A DNA stretch of 32,961 nucleotides. It comes from an uncultured bacterium. GTDB lineage: Bacteria; Verrucomicrobiota; Lentisphaeria; Victivallales; Victivallaceae. Numbering within the stretch: position 1 is the stretch's first letter; each line of letters starts with the position of its first letter. Both the position numbers and the translations under genes were made by a program. The stretch is from assembly GCA_900551245.1 (NCBI GenBank), contig URVC01000055.1:1-32961 (forward strand). The letters are read 5' to 3'. The notes beneath the pieces were generated by a model. It was not told where the DNA came from. It worked only from the letters and a program-made list of their open reading frames with translations, and did not search any database. Positions 8,155 through 16,421 of this stretch are shown here, in pieces.

Positions 8155-9249
8155 TCATTTGGTGTCGTCGAGCGGGGCGAGCATCCGCTTGATCCGGTCG
8201 GCGATCCGTTCGGCCATCAAGGTTGCGCCGAGGTCGTTGGGGTGGCAGTTATCGATGGTGCAGTCGTAGCGGAACGGGCCGGAAAAGAGCGTCTCTCCGT
8301 CGAGGAAATCCACAAAGCGGTCGCCTTCGTCGAGCGCGTGCAGGAAAGTGCGCATGACGATCTCCCGGCGCCGTTTCCCGTCGGGGGTGTTCATGAAGTC
8401 GCAGCGCGAGGTGAGCAGCACCGGCAAGGTCGGGCAGAGTGCGCGCAGATGGCGGAAGAACGGCTCGTGGGTCCGGGCGAGGAACTCCGGATCGGGCGCG
8501 TTGTGGTCATATTCGAGCACCATGGCGACCGGGTCGACGCCGGCGATTTCATCGGCGATGTGAAGTTCCCCGAGACAGGCGCCGCTGAACCCCATGTTGA
8601 CCATGGGCAGATCGAGCAGGCGGGTGATGATTGCCGGGTAGTTCATGCCGGGGCGGCTCACCGCGCCGCAATTGGTGATGGAGGAGCCGTAGAAGAGGAG
8701 CGGCTTCTCCACCCGGTGCGGGGCAGGCGGTTCGATGCGGCAGCCGGGATCGACGCCGATCCGGATGCTCCGGACCGCGCTGTGGAGCGGAAAGTAGAGC
8801 GTGTACTCCCGGAATTCCCGCGTCCGGGGCAGCGGCAGGGCGGAGAAGAGCAGTTCCGCATGCGGATCCTGTGTGGCGGGGAACTGGTTGCCGCAGAATC
8901 GCTTCTCCGTGCCGGAGCCGATGTAGAGGTCGAACCCGGTGCTGGCGCGCCGCTGGGGTCCGGCGAAGAGTTCGTCGAAGGTGACGTCGAGGGCGATCGC
9001 GGTCGAATCGGTGACGAAGCGGAGCACTTCGCCGGCCCCCTGAAGACTCATCGGGATCACCGGCGGCCGAAGGCATTTTTCCGCGGCCTCCTGCGGCAGG
9101 CGGCGGTGTCGCCCCTCCGCGTCGACGAAGGGGACGCCTTCCAGAACAAACGGGGCGGCGAACCCGTCGTGAAAGATCATGTCGCGGCCGTTGACGCTTT
9201 GAGGTTTGTAGTTGGCGTCGAGATCGGAGAAATCTTTTTCCGGAACCAT
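8155..9249 (-). CDS. GxDLY/SGNH-type hydrolase (putative carbohydrate esterase)
   Basis: 364 residues from the ATG at 9249, which follows AAGGGAAATGAA; upstream extension in the same frame looks non-coding. An N-terminal beta-sandwich (about residues 20-170) carries 'TGFDLYIG', the signature of the GxDLY domain. It is followed by an SGNH hydrolase core: block I 'YGSSIT' with Ser190 as nucleophile, the block II Gly in 'GFSGACLGE', the block III Asn in 'YDHNAPD', and block V 'DNCHPND' with Asp333 and His336. The catalytic set is complete. Relatives remove acetyl or similar ester groups from sugars. There is no obvious signal peptide, so it probably acts in the cytosol. A decayed AraC tail lies just upstream on the same strand. 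Confidence 0.87.
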   Translation of the reverse strand: MVPEKDFSDLDANYKPQSVNGRDMIFHDGFAAPFVLEGVPFVDAEGRHRRLPQEAAEKCLRPPVIPMSLQGAGEVLRFVTDSTAIALDVTFDELFAGPQRRASTGFDLYIGSGTEKRFCGNQFPATQDPHAELLFSALPLPRTREFREYTLYFPLHSAVRSIRIGVDPGCRIEPPAPHRVEKPLLFYGSSITNCGAVSRPGMNYPAIITRLLDLPMVNMGFSGACLGELHIADEIAGVDPVAMVLEYDHNAPDPEFLARTHEPFFRHLRALCPTLPVLLTSRCDFMNTPDGKRRREIVMRTFLHALDEGDRFVDFLDGETLFSGPFRYDCTIDNCHPNDLGATLMAERIADRIKRMLAPLDDTK

Positions 9250-9306
9250 TTCATTTCCCTTCAAATATGTTCCCGGGCGCGGCCCGGTGGAATTTTTTCT
9301 GAATTT

Positions 9307-9334
9307 AAGATAGTCTCTTTTTCCGGTTTGGCAA
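9307..9334 (-). promoter_or_regulatory. Putative promoter of the SGNH hydrolase gene
   Basis: Minus-strand -35 TTGCCA (9334-9329) and -10 TATCTT (9312-9307) with a 16-base spacer, about 58 bases upstream of the ATG at 9249. Moderate match only. Confidence 0.4.
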
Positions 9335-9399
9335 TGGCGAAAGGGAACAAAAATTTCCGGATTTGCATTTTTGCGGGGAAACGCCATTCCGGGACGGGG

Positions 9400-9546
9400 T
9401 CACGATTCCTGAGTGCGGTATTTCTTCCGCCAGGCGTGAGGAGAGAGCTGGTAGCGGGTCCGGAAACAGCGGGCGAGACAACTGCTGCTGGCGAAGCCGG
9501 TTTGTTCCGCAATCTCCCCGACGAAAGGTTCGGCGCTGCGTTGCGA
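9400..9546 (-). pseudogene. Remnant of an AraC-family regulator (C-terminal HTH only)
   Basis: In one minus-strand frame, ending in TGA at 9402-9400, about 45 codons read 'FVGEIAEQTGFASSSCLARCF' minus its last residue, then 'YQLSPHAWRKKYR'. This is the second HTH and terminal helix of an AraC-family DNA-binding domain: the 'IA...GF.S.S...R.F' pattern followed by 'SP..WRK'. Upstream the frame meets a TAA near 9556, and no N-terminal or first-HTH sequence is seen. It therefore looks like the 3' tail of a dead regulator that once sat upstream of, and in the same direction as, the SGNH hydrolase. Confidence 0.65.
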
Positions 9547-9658
9547 CGAGGGCTGTTACATCATGGAGAAGACGGGGACTTCGCAGTGCAACGATACGAT
9601 CCGGTGAGGAGGGGAGCGCGGCACGTCGGGGTTTTCCGGTGATTTTCACTCATCTGCG

Positions 9659-9682
9659 GCGATTTGCAAATTTACAAATCGC
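9659..9682. promoter_or_regulatory. Inverted repeat at the hom promoter
   Basis: Perfect 8-base arms GCGATTTG (9659-9666) and CAAATCGC (9675-9682) around an 8-base spacer; the left part also contains the 10-base palindrome ATTTGCAAAT (9662-9671). It covers the -35 hexamer of the hom promoter, so it is a plausible operator. The binding protein is unknown. Confidence 0.5.
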
Positions 9683-9698
9683 AAATTCATGCTATATT
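9671..9698 (+). promoter_or_regulatory. Putative promoter of the hom-ask operon
   Basis: -35 TTTACA (9671-9676) and -10 TATATT (9693-9698) with a 16-base spacer, 50 bases upstream of the chosen hom ATG. It is overlapped by an inverted repeat. Confidence 0.5.
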
Positions 9699-9747
9699 AT
9701 CTTTTTCAGAACTGTTTTTGCATGGATTCAAGATAATCACAGGGAAA

Positions 9748-11046
9748 ATGACCGTGAAAGAAATCAAGATCGGAATCATCGGGTTCGGGACCGTCGGCGC
9801 CGGCGTCGCCGCCAACATCCTCGCCAACAGCGACGTGATCGCCAGCCGCGCCGGAGTCAAACTTGTCCTCGCCAAGGTCGCCGACCTCGATATCACCACC
9901 GACCGCGGCGTGCGGATTCCGGAAGGGGTTCTCACCACCGACGCCGCCGAGGCGATCCGCGAAGCCGATATCGTCGTTGAACTGGTCGGCGGAACCACCG
10001 TCGCGAAGAAGTTCATCCTCGACGCCATCCGGGCGGGCAAGCCGGTGGTCACTGCCAACAAGGCGCTGCTGGCTCTGCACGGCGAGGAGATCTTCTCCGC
10101 CGCCGAAGCCGCCGGCGTGGATGTCTATTACGAAGCGAGCGTCGCGGGCGGAATCCCGATCATCAAGGCGTTGCGCGAGGGTCTGGTCTCCAACCGCATC
10201 CACCGCATCTACGGCATCATGAACGGCACCTGCAACTACATCCTCACCCGCATGGAGAACGAGGGTGCCGACTTCAACACCGTTCTCGCCGATGCGCAGA
10301 AGCTCGGTTACGCCGAGGCGAATCCCTCGCTCGACATCGACGGATTCGACACCGCGCACAAGACGGCGATTCTCGCCGCGCTCGCCTTCGGCGAATGGTT
10401 CGGGCTCGACCCGGTCCATGTCGAAGGAATCCGCGACCTCGAGCTGGCCGACCTGCGCTATGCCGAGGAGCTTGGCTACCGAATTAAACTGCTCTCGGTC
10501 ATCAAGGAGTCGGAGGGGAACGTCCAGATGAGCGTCCGGCCGACGCTGATTCCCCGGAACACCTTGCTCGCCAACATCTCCGACGTCTTCAACGGCGTGC
10601 TGGTCGAGGGCGACACCGTCGGGCAGACCCTCTTCTACGGCCGCGGCGCCGGGCGGAACGCCACCGCCAGCGCGGTGGTCGCCGACCTCACCGACGTGGC
10701 GATCAACCTCGCGGTCGGTTCGGTCCGCCGGACTCCGGCCTTCCGGCCCGGCAAACTTTTCCGCCGGGTGCTGACGATGGAGGAGAGCGAGAGCCGCTTC
10801 TACCTCCGGCTCCAGGTGCGGGACTGCCCCGGCGTGATCGCGTCGATCGCGCAGATTCTCGCCGACAAGTCGATCAGCATTTCCAGTCTGATTCAGCACG
10901 AGCGCCGCGAGGCGGACGGCACGGTGGCGCTGGTGATTCTGACCCATTCCGCGGCGGAGAAGAGCCTCCGCGCCGCGCTGGCGGAGCTTGCGACGCTCTC
11001 GATCAACCAGTCGCCGGTCAAGCTTATGCGCATCGAAGACATCTAG
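9748..11046 (+). CDS. hom: Homoserine dehydrogenase
   Basis: 432 residues from the ATG at 9748, just after CAGGGAAA; this starts a few residues before the nucleotide-binding motif. An upstream in-frame start at 9664 would lie inside the promoter. It reduces aspartate semialdehyde to homoserine on the path to threonine and methionine. The Rossmann motif is GFGTVG at residues 12-17. The catalytic domain has 'AGKPVVTANKALLA', 'ASVAGGIPIIKAL', 'GIMNGTCNYILTRM' and 'ANPSLDIDGFDTAHK', the family's substrate and catalytic segments. The last 80 or so residues form an ACT domain ('CPGVIASIAQILADKSISIS'), which usually binds threonine as feedback inhibitor. Aspartokinase follows 21 bases downstream, so the two first-branch enzymes are co-transcribed. 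Cytosolic. Confidence 0.96.
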   Translation: MTVKEIKIGIIGFGTVGAGVAANILANSDVIASRAGVKLVLAKVADLDITTDRGVRIPEGVLTTDAAEAIREADIVVELVGGTTVAKKFILDAIRAGKPVVTANKALLALHGEEIFSAAEAAGVDVYYEASVAGGIPIIKALREGLVSNRIHRIYGIMNGTCNYILTRMENEGADFNTVLADAQKLGYAEANPSLDIDGFDTAHKTAILAALAFGEWFGLDPVHVEGIRDLELADLRYAEELGYRIKLLSVIKESEGNVQMSVRPTLIPRNTLLANISDVFNGVLVEGDTVGQTLFYGRGAGRNATASAVVADLTDVAINLAVGSVRRTPAFRPGKLFRRVLTMEESESRFYLRLQVRDCPGVIASIAQILADKSISISSLIQHERREADGTVALVILTHSAAEKSLRAALAELATLSINQSPVKLMRIEDI

Positions 11047-11067
11047 GCAGAGGAACAGAAATTTATC

Positions 11068-12480
11068 ATGGGAATTCACACCGTAGAAAAAATCGGCGGG
11101 ACCAGCATGACCCGCTTCGGCGAGCTGATGGAGAACATCCTCATCGGCAACCGCCGCGGTCCGGAACTCTACAACCGCATCTTCGTCGTCTCCGCTTACG
11201 GCGGGGTCACCAATCTGCTGCTGGAAAATAAGAAGACCGCCGAGCCGGGAATCTTTGCGGCATTCGCCGCGGGCGACCGTTCGTGGGCGGAGAAGCTCGA
11301 GGCGACCCGCGCCGAGCTGATCCGGCTCAACCGCACCTTCGAATCGCTCGGGTTGCGGCAGGACGCGGCGGATGATTTCGTCAACGAGCGGATGGACGGG
11401 GTGAAGAGCTGCCTCCGCAACCTGATGCAGCTGCGCAGCTTCGGGCACTTCCACCGCGAGGACTACCTGCCGGCGGCGCGCGAACTGCTCAGCTCGGTCG
11501 GCGAAGCGCACAGCGCCTTCAATTCGACGCTGATCCTGCGGGAACACGGGGTCAACGCGGTGTTCGTCGACCTCTCCGGCTGGAAGGATCAGGAGACCGG
11601 CACGATGGAGGAGACGATTCTGCACCACATTCAGGGGCTGGATTTCTCGCAGTGCATGCCGATCGTCACCGGGTACGCCAAATGCGCCGAGGGCGTGATG
11701 GCGAAGTTCGACCGCGGCTACAGTGAAATCACCTTCAGCAAACTTGCGGTGGTGACGCAGGCGCGGGAAGGGGTGATCCACAAGGAGTTCCACCTCTCCA
11801 CCGGCGACCCGAAACTGATCGGCAAGGACAAGGTCCGCACCATCGGGCACACCAATTTCGACATCGCCGACCAGCTGGCGGACATGGCGATGGAGGCGAT
11901 TCACCCGAAGGCCTCCAAGGCGATGGAGCTGAACAACATTCCGATCCGGGTGGCCAACGCGTTCGACCCGGGCAATCCGGGCACGCTGATCAGCCGGAAC
12001 TACGTTTCGCCGAATCCGCGGGTGGATATGATCTGCGGGCGGCGCGACCTTTTCGCGGTCGAAGTGTTCGATCCGGAGATGGTCGGCGAGAGCGGCTACG
12101 ACTTCCGGGTGCTGCAGAGTTTTGCGAAGCACCGCATCAGCTACATCGCCAAAAACACCAACGCCAACACGATCACCCACTATGTGCCGGAGCGGTCGCG
12201 CGGGCTGGACGCCTGTCTCGCGGAACTGGCGGAGAACTTCCCCGCCGCGAAGATCTCCACCCGCAAGGTGGCGGTGATCGCGGTGATCGGCAGCAACATG
12301 AAGATTCCGGGTTTCCTGTCGCGGGCGGCGAAGGCGCTGGCCGAGGCGAAGATCAACGTGCTCGCGCTGGATCAGTGCATGCGGCAGGTCAACATGCAGT
12401 TCATCATCGATCGCGAGGACTTCGAGGCGGCGCAGAAGGCATTGCATCATGAACTGGTGGAGAACGAGGCGCAGCTGTAA
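11068..12480 (+). CDS. Aspartate kinase, ectoine-type (Ask_Ect-like) subclass
   Basis: 470 residues; GAGGAACAG lies upstream of the ATG. It phosphorylates aspartate, the first step of the Lys/Thr/Met pathway. The N-terminus 'HTVEKIGGTSM' holds the KxGGTS phosphate-binding motif (Lys8 to Ser13). 'RIFVVSAYGGVTNLLLENKK', 'VGEAHSAFNS', 'RGYSEITF' and 'IHKEFHLSTGDPKLIGKDKV' follow in order. These match, from memory, the aspartokinase form first noted in ectoine gene clusters rather than the common LysC. Two ACT-type domains occupy about residues 325-465. No ectABC genes are present here; pairing with hom points to general amino-acid synthesis. The subclass call needs a tree; the enzyme call is secure. 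Confidence 0.93.
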   Translation: MGIHTVEKIGGTSMTRFGELMENILIGNRRGPELYNRIFVVSAYGGVTNLLLENKKTAEPGIFAAFAAGDRSWAEKLEATRAELIRLNRTFESLGLRQDAADDFVNERMDGVKSCLRNLMQLRSFGHFHREDYLPAARELLSSVGEAHSAFNSTLILREHGVNAVFVDLSGWKDQETGTMEETILHHIQGLDFSQCMPIVTGYAKCAEGVMAKFDRGYSEITFSKLAVVTQAREGVIHKEFHLSTGDPKLIGKDKVRTIGHTNFDIADQLADMAMEAIHPKASKAMELNNIPIRVANAFDPGNPGTLISRNYVSPNPRVDMICGRRDLFAVEVFDPEMVGESGYDFRVLQSFAKHRISYIAKNTNANTITHYVPERSRGLDACLAELAENFPAAKISTRKVAVIAVIGSNMKIPGFLSRAAKALAEAKINVLALDQCMRQVNMQFIIDREDFEAAQKALHHELVENEAQL

Positions 12481-12510
12481 GCGGAGCACCTCGGAGAGAG
12501 GAGGCCGGAG

Positions 12511-13320
12511 ATGGAATTCGCGGCAGGTTCGGTAGCCGGTGCATTTCTGCTGACGACGCTGGCCGGCGCGGCGACGGTGCTGGGAGCGGCCTCCGCGTTC
12601 TTTCTGCGGCGAACCAATACCCGCGCGCTTTCGGTTGCGCTTGGCTTTTCCGGCGGGGTGATGATCTACATCTCCTTTGTCGAACTCTTGGCTGGAGCCA
12701 ACCGGGAACTGCGTGAGGTGTTCGGCGGGACGCCCGGCGCCTTTGTTTCGATGGGGGCGTTTTTCGGCGGGATGCTGCTGGCGGCGGTGATCGACCGGCT
12801 GGTGCCGGAACCGGTCAACCCGCATGAGACCCGGAGCGTGGAGGAGATGGATCTGCCTCCTGCGGATTTTCGTCCGCTGCAGCGGGCGGGGCTCCGGTTT
12901 GCGGCGGCGATTGCGGTTCACAAGTTTCCGGAAGGTCTGGCGGTGTTTGCCGCCAGTCTCGGCGGACTGGAGCTGGGAATTCCGGTGGCGGTGGCGATGG
13001 CTCTGCACAACATTCCGGAAGGACTGGCGGTGTCAGTGCCGGTCTATTATGCGACCGGGAGCCGGAAACGGGCGTTTCTCTACGCATCGCTGACCGGGCT
13101 GGCCGATCCGGCCGGGGCGCTGCTCGGTTATCTGATTCTTGCGCCGTTTCTGGATGGAACGGTGCTCAATATGATTTTCGCCGCGGTGGCGGGCATCATG
13201 GTCTTCGTCACATTTGACGGCATGCTGCCGATGGCGCACAAATACGGGGAATCGCATCTGGCGCTTTACGGGCTGGTCGGCGGGATGTTTCTGATGGCTC
13301 TCGGACTGGCCTTGGTTTAG
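12511..13320 (+). CDS. ZIP-family divalent metal transporter (ZupT-like)
   Basis: 269 residues in the inner membrane with about eight hydrophobic helices. The ATG at 12511 follows GAGAGGAGGCCGG. It closely follows the ZupT pattern, including 'LTTLAGAATVLGA' in helix 1, 'SLGGLELGIPVAVAMA', and the two metal-site motifs: H137-KFPEG and H166-NIPEG. These supply the transport-site His and Glu residues. In E. coli ZupT the first motif has Asn where this protein has Lys138, a variation seen in other ZIP proteins. Family members import zinc and, less selectively, iron, manganese or cobalt. It starts 30 bases after aspartokinase and ends 35 bases before proS, so it probably rides the same transcript; there is no evident functional link. 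Confidence 0.92.
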   Translation: MEFAAGSVAGAFLLTTLAGAATVLGAASAFFLRRTNTRALSVALGFSGGVMIYISFVELLAGANRELREVFGGTPGAFVSMGAFFGGMLLAAVIDRLVPEPVNPHETRSVEEMDLPPADFRPLQRAGLRFAAAIAVHKFPEGLAVFAASLGGLELGIPVAVAMALHNIPEGLAVSVPVYYATGSRKRAFLYASLTGLADPAGALLGYLILAPFLDGTVLNMIFAAVAGIMVFVTFDGMLPMAHKYGESHLALYGLVGGMFLMALGLALV

Positions 13321-13355
13321 AAGATAATTATCCAACATCGCAGGGGTTTTGAACG

Positions 13356-15089
13356 ATGAAAATGAGCAAACTGGTCGGGCGCCGGATCAAGGAGGATCCG
13401 AAGGACGCGAAGACTGTCAGTCACAAATTTCTGATTCGCGGCGGCTACATCCGCCCGGTGTCGGCGGGAATCTATTCGCTGCTGCCGACGGGGGAGCGGA
13501 TTGTCAAAAAGATCGAGGCGATCATCCGGGAGGAGATGAACCGCATCGACGGGCAGGAGGTGCTCATGCCGGTGGTGCTCCCGGCGGACCTCTGGCAGGA
13601 GTCCGGGCGGTACGAGTCGGTCGGGGCGGAGCTGCTGCGCTTCCGCGACCGCAACGAGAAGCCGATGATTCTGGCGATGACCCACGAGGAGGCGATCGTC
13701 CACCTGGTGCGTACCGAACTCAACAGCTACAAGCAGCTGCCGGTGATGCTCTACCAGATTCAGACCAAATACCGCGACGAGGCGCGTCCGCGGGCGGGGC
13801 TGATCCGCACGCGCGAGTTCACGATGAAGGATGCCTACAGCTTCCACACCGATCAGGCCGATCTGGAGCGCTACTACGCCCGCTGTCACGAGGCGTACGA
13901 GCGGATTTTCCGCCGGGTGGGGATGAAGAATGTGCTGTCGATCGAATCCAATTCCGGCATGATGGGCGGCAAGGTGTCGCATGAGTTCATGGCGATCTGC
14001 GACTGCGGCGAGGACACCGTCATCACCAACGCCGACTACAGCTACCGGGCCAACCGCGAAATCGCGGTGGCGGCGTGGAAGTTCGAGAAGGGCGAACCGC
14101 TCCCGCTGGAGAAGGTTCACACCCCCGGCATGAAGACGATCGAGGATGTCGCCGGATTTCTCGGGGTGAAGTCGGAGAACACCGGCAAGGCGGTTTTCTA
14201 TCAGGACGCGCACACCGGCGAACTCATTTTTGTGCTGATCCGCGGCGACTTCGAGGTCAACGAGGTGAAGCTGGCCAACGCGCTCAAGGTGCCCGAGCTG
14301 AAGTTTGCCGACGACGCCGCGATCGAGGCGGCGGGCGCGGTGCCCGGGTTCGCCAGTCCAGTCGGAATCGATCCCGCCAAGGCGCGGATCATCGTGGACC
14401 GTTCGGCGGCGGAATCGGGCAATCTGGTGGTCGGCGCCAACGAGGCGGACTACCACTACCGGAACTTCAACTTCGACCGCGACCTGGCCGGGAACGGCTG
14501 TCTGGTTGCGGACATCGCCTGTGTGCGGGAAGGGGATCCCTGTCCGCTTACCGGGCAGCCGCTGCAGTTCCTGCGCGGCATCGAGGTGGGGAACATCTTC
14601 CAGCTCGGGACCAAATATTCCGACACGATGCACTGCGACTACCTCGACCGCGACGGCAAGTCGCATCCGATGGTCATGGGCTGTTACGGCATCGGCGTCG
14701 GCCGGGCGATGGCGGCGGTGATCGAGCAGAGCTGTGACGAGTACGGTCCGATCTGGCCGATGTCGATTGCGCCGTGGCAGGTGGAGCTGTGCGCGATCAA
14801 TCCGGAGAAGGAGGGGGTCGGCGAAGCGTGTGAGCGGCTCTATGCCGAACTGCAGGCCGCCGGCATCGAGGTGCTCTACGACGACCGCGGCGAGAAGGCC
14901 GGTTCGATGTTCAGCGACGCCGATCTGCTCGGCATTCCGCTGCGGCTGGTGGTGTCGCCCCGGACTCTGGCGGAGAAGCAGGCGGAGTTCAAGGTGCGGG
15001 GCAGCCGCGACGCGGAGCGGATTGCGCTCGACGCGGCGGTCTCCCATGTCGCCGCCCGGGTCGAGGCGGAGATGGAGAAGTACCGCTGA
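13356..15089 (+). CDS. proS: Prolyl-tRNA synthetase (bacterial type with editing insertion)
   Basis: 577 residues, the length of the bacterial ProS form. GGGG precedes the ATG at 13356 by about 11 bases; a second in-frame ATG lies at 13362. It charges tRNA-Pro in the cytosol. Class II motifs are in order: motif 1 region 'RIDGQEVLMPVVLPADLW', motif 2 'YRDEARPRAGLIRTREFTMK' with the ATP-binding Arg, and motif 3 'VMGCYGIGVGR' near residue 440. Between motifs 2 and 3, about residues 230-400, lies the INS editing domain that hydrolyses Ala-tRNA-Pro ('ENTGKAVFYQ', 'FVLIRGDFEVNEVKL'). The C-terminal anticodon-binding domain starts near residue 470 ('APWQVELCAI', 'EVLYDDRGEKAGSMFSDADL'). It is last in the hom-ask-ZIP run. 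Confidence 0.96.
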   Translation: MKMSKLVGRRIKEDPKDAKTVSHKFLIRGGYIRPVSAGIYSLLPTGERIVKKIEAIIREEMNRIDGQEVLMPVVLPADLWQESGRYESVGAELLRFRDRNEKPMILAMTHEEAIVHLVRTELNSYKQLPVMLYQIQTKYRDEARPRAGLIRTREFTMKDAYSFHTDQADLERYYARCHEAYERIFRRVGMKNVLSIESNSGMMGGKVSHEFMAICDCGEDTVITNADYSYRANREIAVAAWKFEKGEPLPLEKVHTPGMKTIEDVAGFLGVKSENTGKAVFYQDAHTGELIFVLIRGDFEVNEVKLANALKVPELKFADDAAIEAAGAVPGFASPVGIDPAKARIIVDRSAAESGNLVVGANEADYHYRNFNFDRDLAGNGCLVADIACVREGDPCPLTGQPLQFLRGIEVGNIFQLGTKYSDTMHCDYLDRDGKSHPMVMGCYGIGVGRAMAAVIEQSCDEYGPIWPMSIAPWQVELCAINPEKEGVGEACERLYAELQAAGIEVLYDDRGEKAGSMFSDADLLGIPLRLVVSPRTLAEKQAEFKVRGSRDAERIALDAAVSHVAARVEAEMEKYR

Positions 15090-15100
15090 CTGTTGAAAAA

Positions 15101-15112
15101 TGTTCCGGAACA
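15101..15112. promoter_or_regulatory. Perfect 12-base palindrome upstream of the 15198 promoter
   Basis: TGTTCCGGAACA is a perfect palindrome ending one base before the -35 hexamer of the next promoter. It is a plausible operator for an unknown dimeric regulator. A degenerate second copy (GTCCCGGAA) lies about 21 bases downstream in the spacer. Confidence 0.45.
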
Positions 15113-15113
15113 C

Positions 15114-15142
15114 TTGAAAACGTCCCGGAAATATCGTATATT
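15114..15142 (+). promoter_or_regulatory. Promoter of the unknown protein-nifU-prfB operon
   Basis: -35 TTGAAA (15114-15119) and -10 TATATT (15137-15142), 17-base spacer, 55 bases upstream of the ATG at 15198. It separates this operon from proS. Confidence 0.55.
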
Positions 15143-15197
15143 GTTAAAATCCGGCGGGAACGGTCCTGCCTGTACGGCAATGTGAGGAGACAGGCTG

Positions 15198-16403
15198 ATG
15201 AAGCGTGGCACGGAAAAGCTGGCGGGAGCGCTGCTGCTCCTTTTCGCCGCCTGCGGCGTGCATGCGGTGGAGGGGAACCTCGTGGCCACGCTTTCGCAGA
15301 ACCTGCAGGATCAATGGGAGCACATTCTTCCCGGGCGTCCGCCGCAGGTTTCGACGGTTTCCCGGGTGACGCCGGGGCAGCCTTTCTCGATCCGGCTGGT
15401 TCTCGGCCGCTTCGCGCTCAAGGAGGGGGCCGCCGATGTGACGGCCGACCTGGAGCAGGTCAATCCGGACGGGACGAAAACGCCGATCGGCCGCGACCTC
15501 GTCGTCTTCCGGGGGAAGAGTGACGGGAACGGCGTGTTTCTCTCGAACTTCCATCTGGAAGCGGAGATGGAGGAAAAGGATGCGCCAGGGACCTACCGGA
15601 TTGTCGGGAAACTCCGCGACCGCAACGACGGTTCGGAGAAGGCTCTGGAGTGTGCGTGGCAGTTGGTGCCGCCGCCGGCTCCGTTCCCTGCGGTGGAGTT
15701 CAAACAGAGCAGTGAAGTGCTCAGCAACTACTACCGTTCGCCGAAGCCGGAACTGCTGCCGGGCGTTCTGGAGAGCTGTCTGCGGGAGCGCCCCGGATTG
15801 AACGGCAAGACGTTGTCGATCTATTACGGGTTGGGATTGCTCTTCCGGCTGAATCCCCAGCTGCATGGGGAACTGCTCCGGATTGCGGCGGCGCAGCGGA
15901 CGGCGGAAGGTCGCCGGGCGGTTGCGGCGGTGATCCATTTTCTCGGCGGGAAAGCGGAGGCGGCACTTCGGCCGAAGCTCGACGCGGAGACGCTCCGGGA
16001 GCTGGAGAAGCTCGCCGCACTGCCGGTGGAGGTCCCCGGTTCGATCCGGAATCCCGGAGAACTCGATCAGCTCTGGTTCGAGTTTTTCGCGACCGGGAAG
16101 GTTGAGCCGGTCCGCCGGCTGGTCGATCAGCTTGCCAGGCCGGGCAAAATGCTGACGCCGAAAGAGTTCAAGGCGAAGAAGGAAAAGGGAGAGATCACGC
16201 CGGAGGATCGGGAGAGTCTGATGAATTTCCTGATCTCTCTTGCGGCGAACTGGTCGCTCGGCTCCAACGCAAAGCAGCATCCGCTGGTGAGGTATTACCT
16301 CGAAGCGATGCTGACGCGGGGAGAGATCAAACATCCGCGTTCCGCGGCTCTGGTCAAGGAGATTCTGCGGAAGGCATCAGTTCCGGCGAAAGCCGGGAAA
16401 TAG
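15198..16403 (+). CDS. Exported protein of unknown function
   Basis: 401 residues; GAGGAG lies 9 bases before the ATG. The N-terminus is a secretion signal: basic start, hydrophobic 'LAGALLLLFAACG', then VHA as a signal peptidase I site after residue 23. Cys19 in 'FAAC' could instead make it a lipoprotein. About residues 40-150 look like a beta-sandwich with alternating hydrophobics ('QPFSIRLVLGRFALKEG', 'GTYRIVGKLRDRNDGS'). The rest (about 160-400) is rich in Leu, Arg and Glu and probably helical. I recognise no family. It heads an operon with NifU and release factor 2, an odd pairing that gives no clear clue to its role. An envelope protein is the safest description. Confidence 0.75.
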   Translation: MKRGTEKLAGALLLLFAACGVHAVEGNLVATLSQNLQDQWEHILPGRPPQVSTVSRVTPGQPFSIRLVLGRFALKEGAADVTADLEQVNPDGTKTPIGRDLVVFRGKSDGNGVFLSNFHLEAEMEEKDAPGTYRIVGKLRDRNDGSEKALECAWQLVPPPAPFPAVEFKQSSEVLSNYYRSPKPELLPGVLESCLRERPGLNGKTLSIYYGLGLLFRLNPQLHGELLRIAAAQRTAEGRRAVAAVIHFLGGKAEAALRPKLDAETLRELEKLAALPVEVPGSIRNPGELDQLWFEFFATGKVEPVRRLVDQLARPGKMLTPKEFKAKKEKGEITPEDRESLMNFLISLAANWSLGSNAKQHPLVRYYLEAMLTRGEIKHPRSAALVKEILRKASVPAKAGK

Positions 16404-16421
16404 AAGAGAGGAGTGTGTATC

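Larger units (their letters stand above)
9250..9747. other. Intergenic region with regulator remnant and promoters
   Basis: 498 bases without an intact gene. From left to right it holds the SGNH promoter (9307-9334), the AraC remnant (9400-9546), GC-rich sequence of no recognised function (about 9550-9655), and the AT-rich control region of the homoserine dehydrogenase operon (9659-9747). Confidence 0.6.

Noticed and set aside
7678..9642. 654-codon open frame on the plus strand
   Set aside because: Antisense or out of frame to the AraC and SGNH genes; low-complexity Gly/Arg/Val composition and no ribosome-binding site.
9706..13008. Very long open frame on the minus strand (about 1100 codons)
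   Set aside because: It lies opposite hom, aspartokinase and the ZIP transporter, is Arg/His/Asp-rich with no domain, and arises from high GC at third positions of the real genes.
13317..15113. 598-codon open frame antisense to proS
   Set aside because: proS is unmistakable; the antisense frame is a composition artefact.
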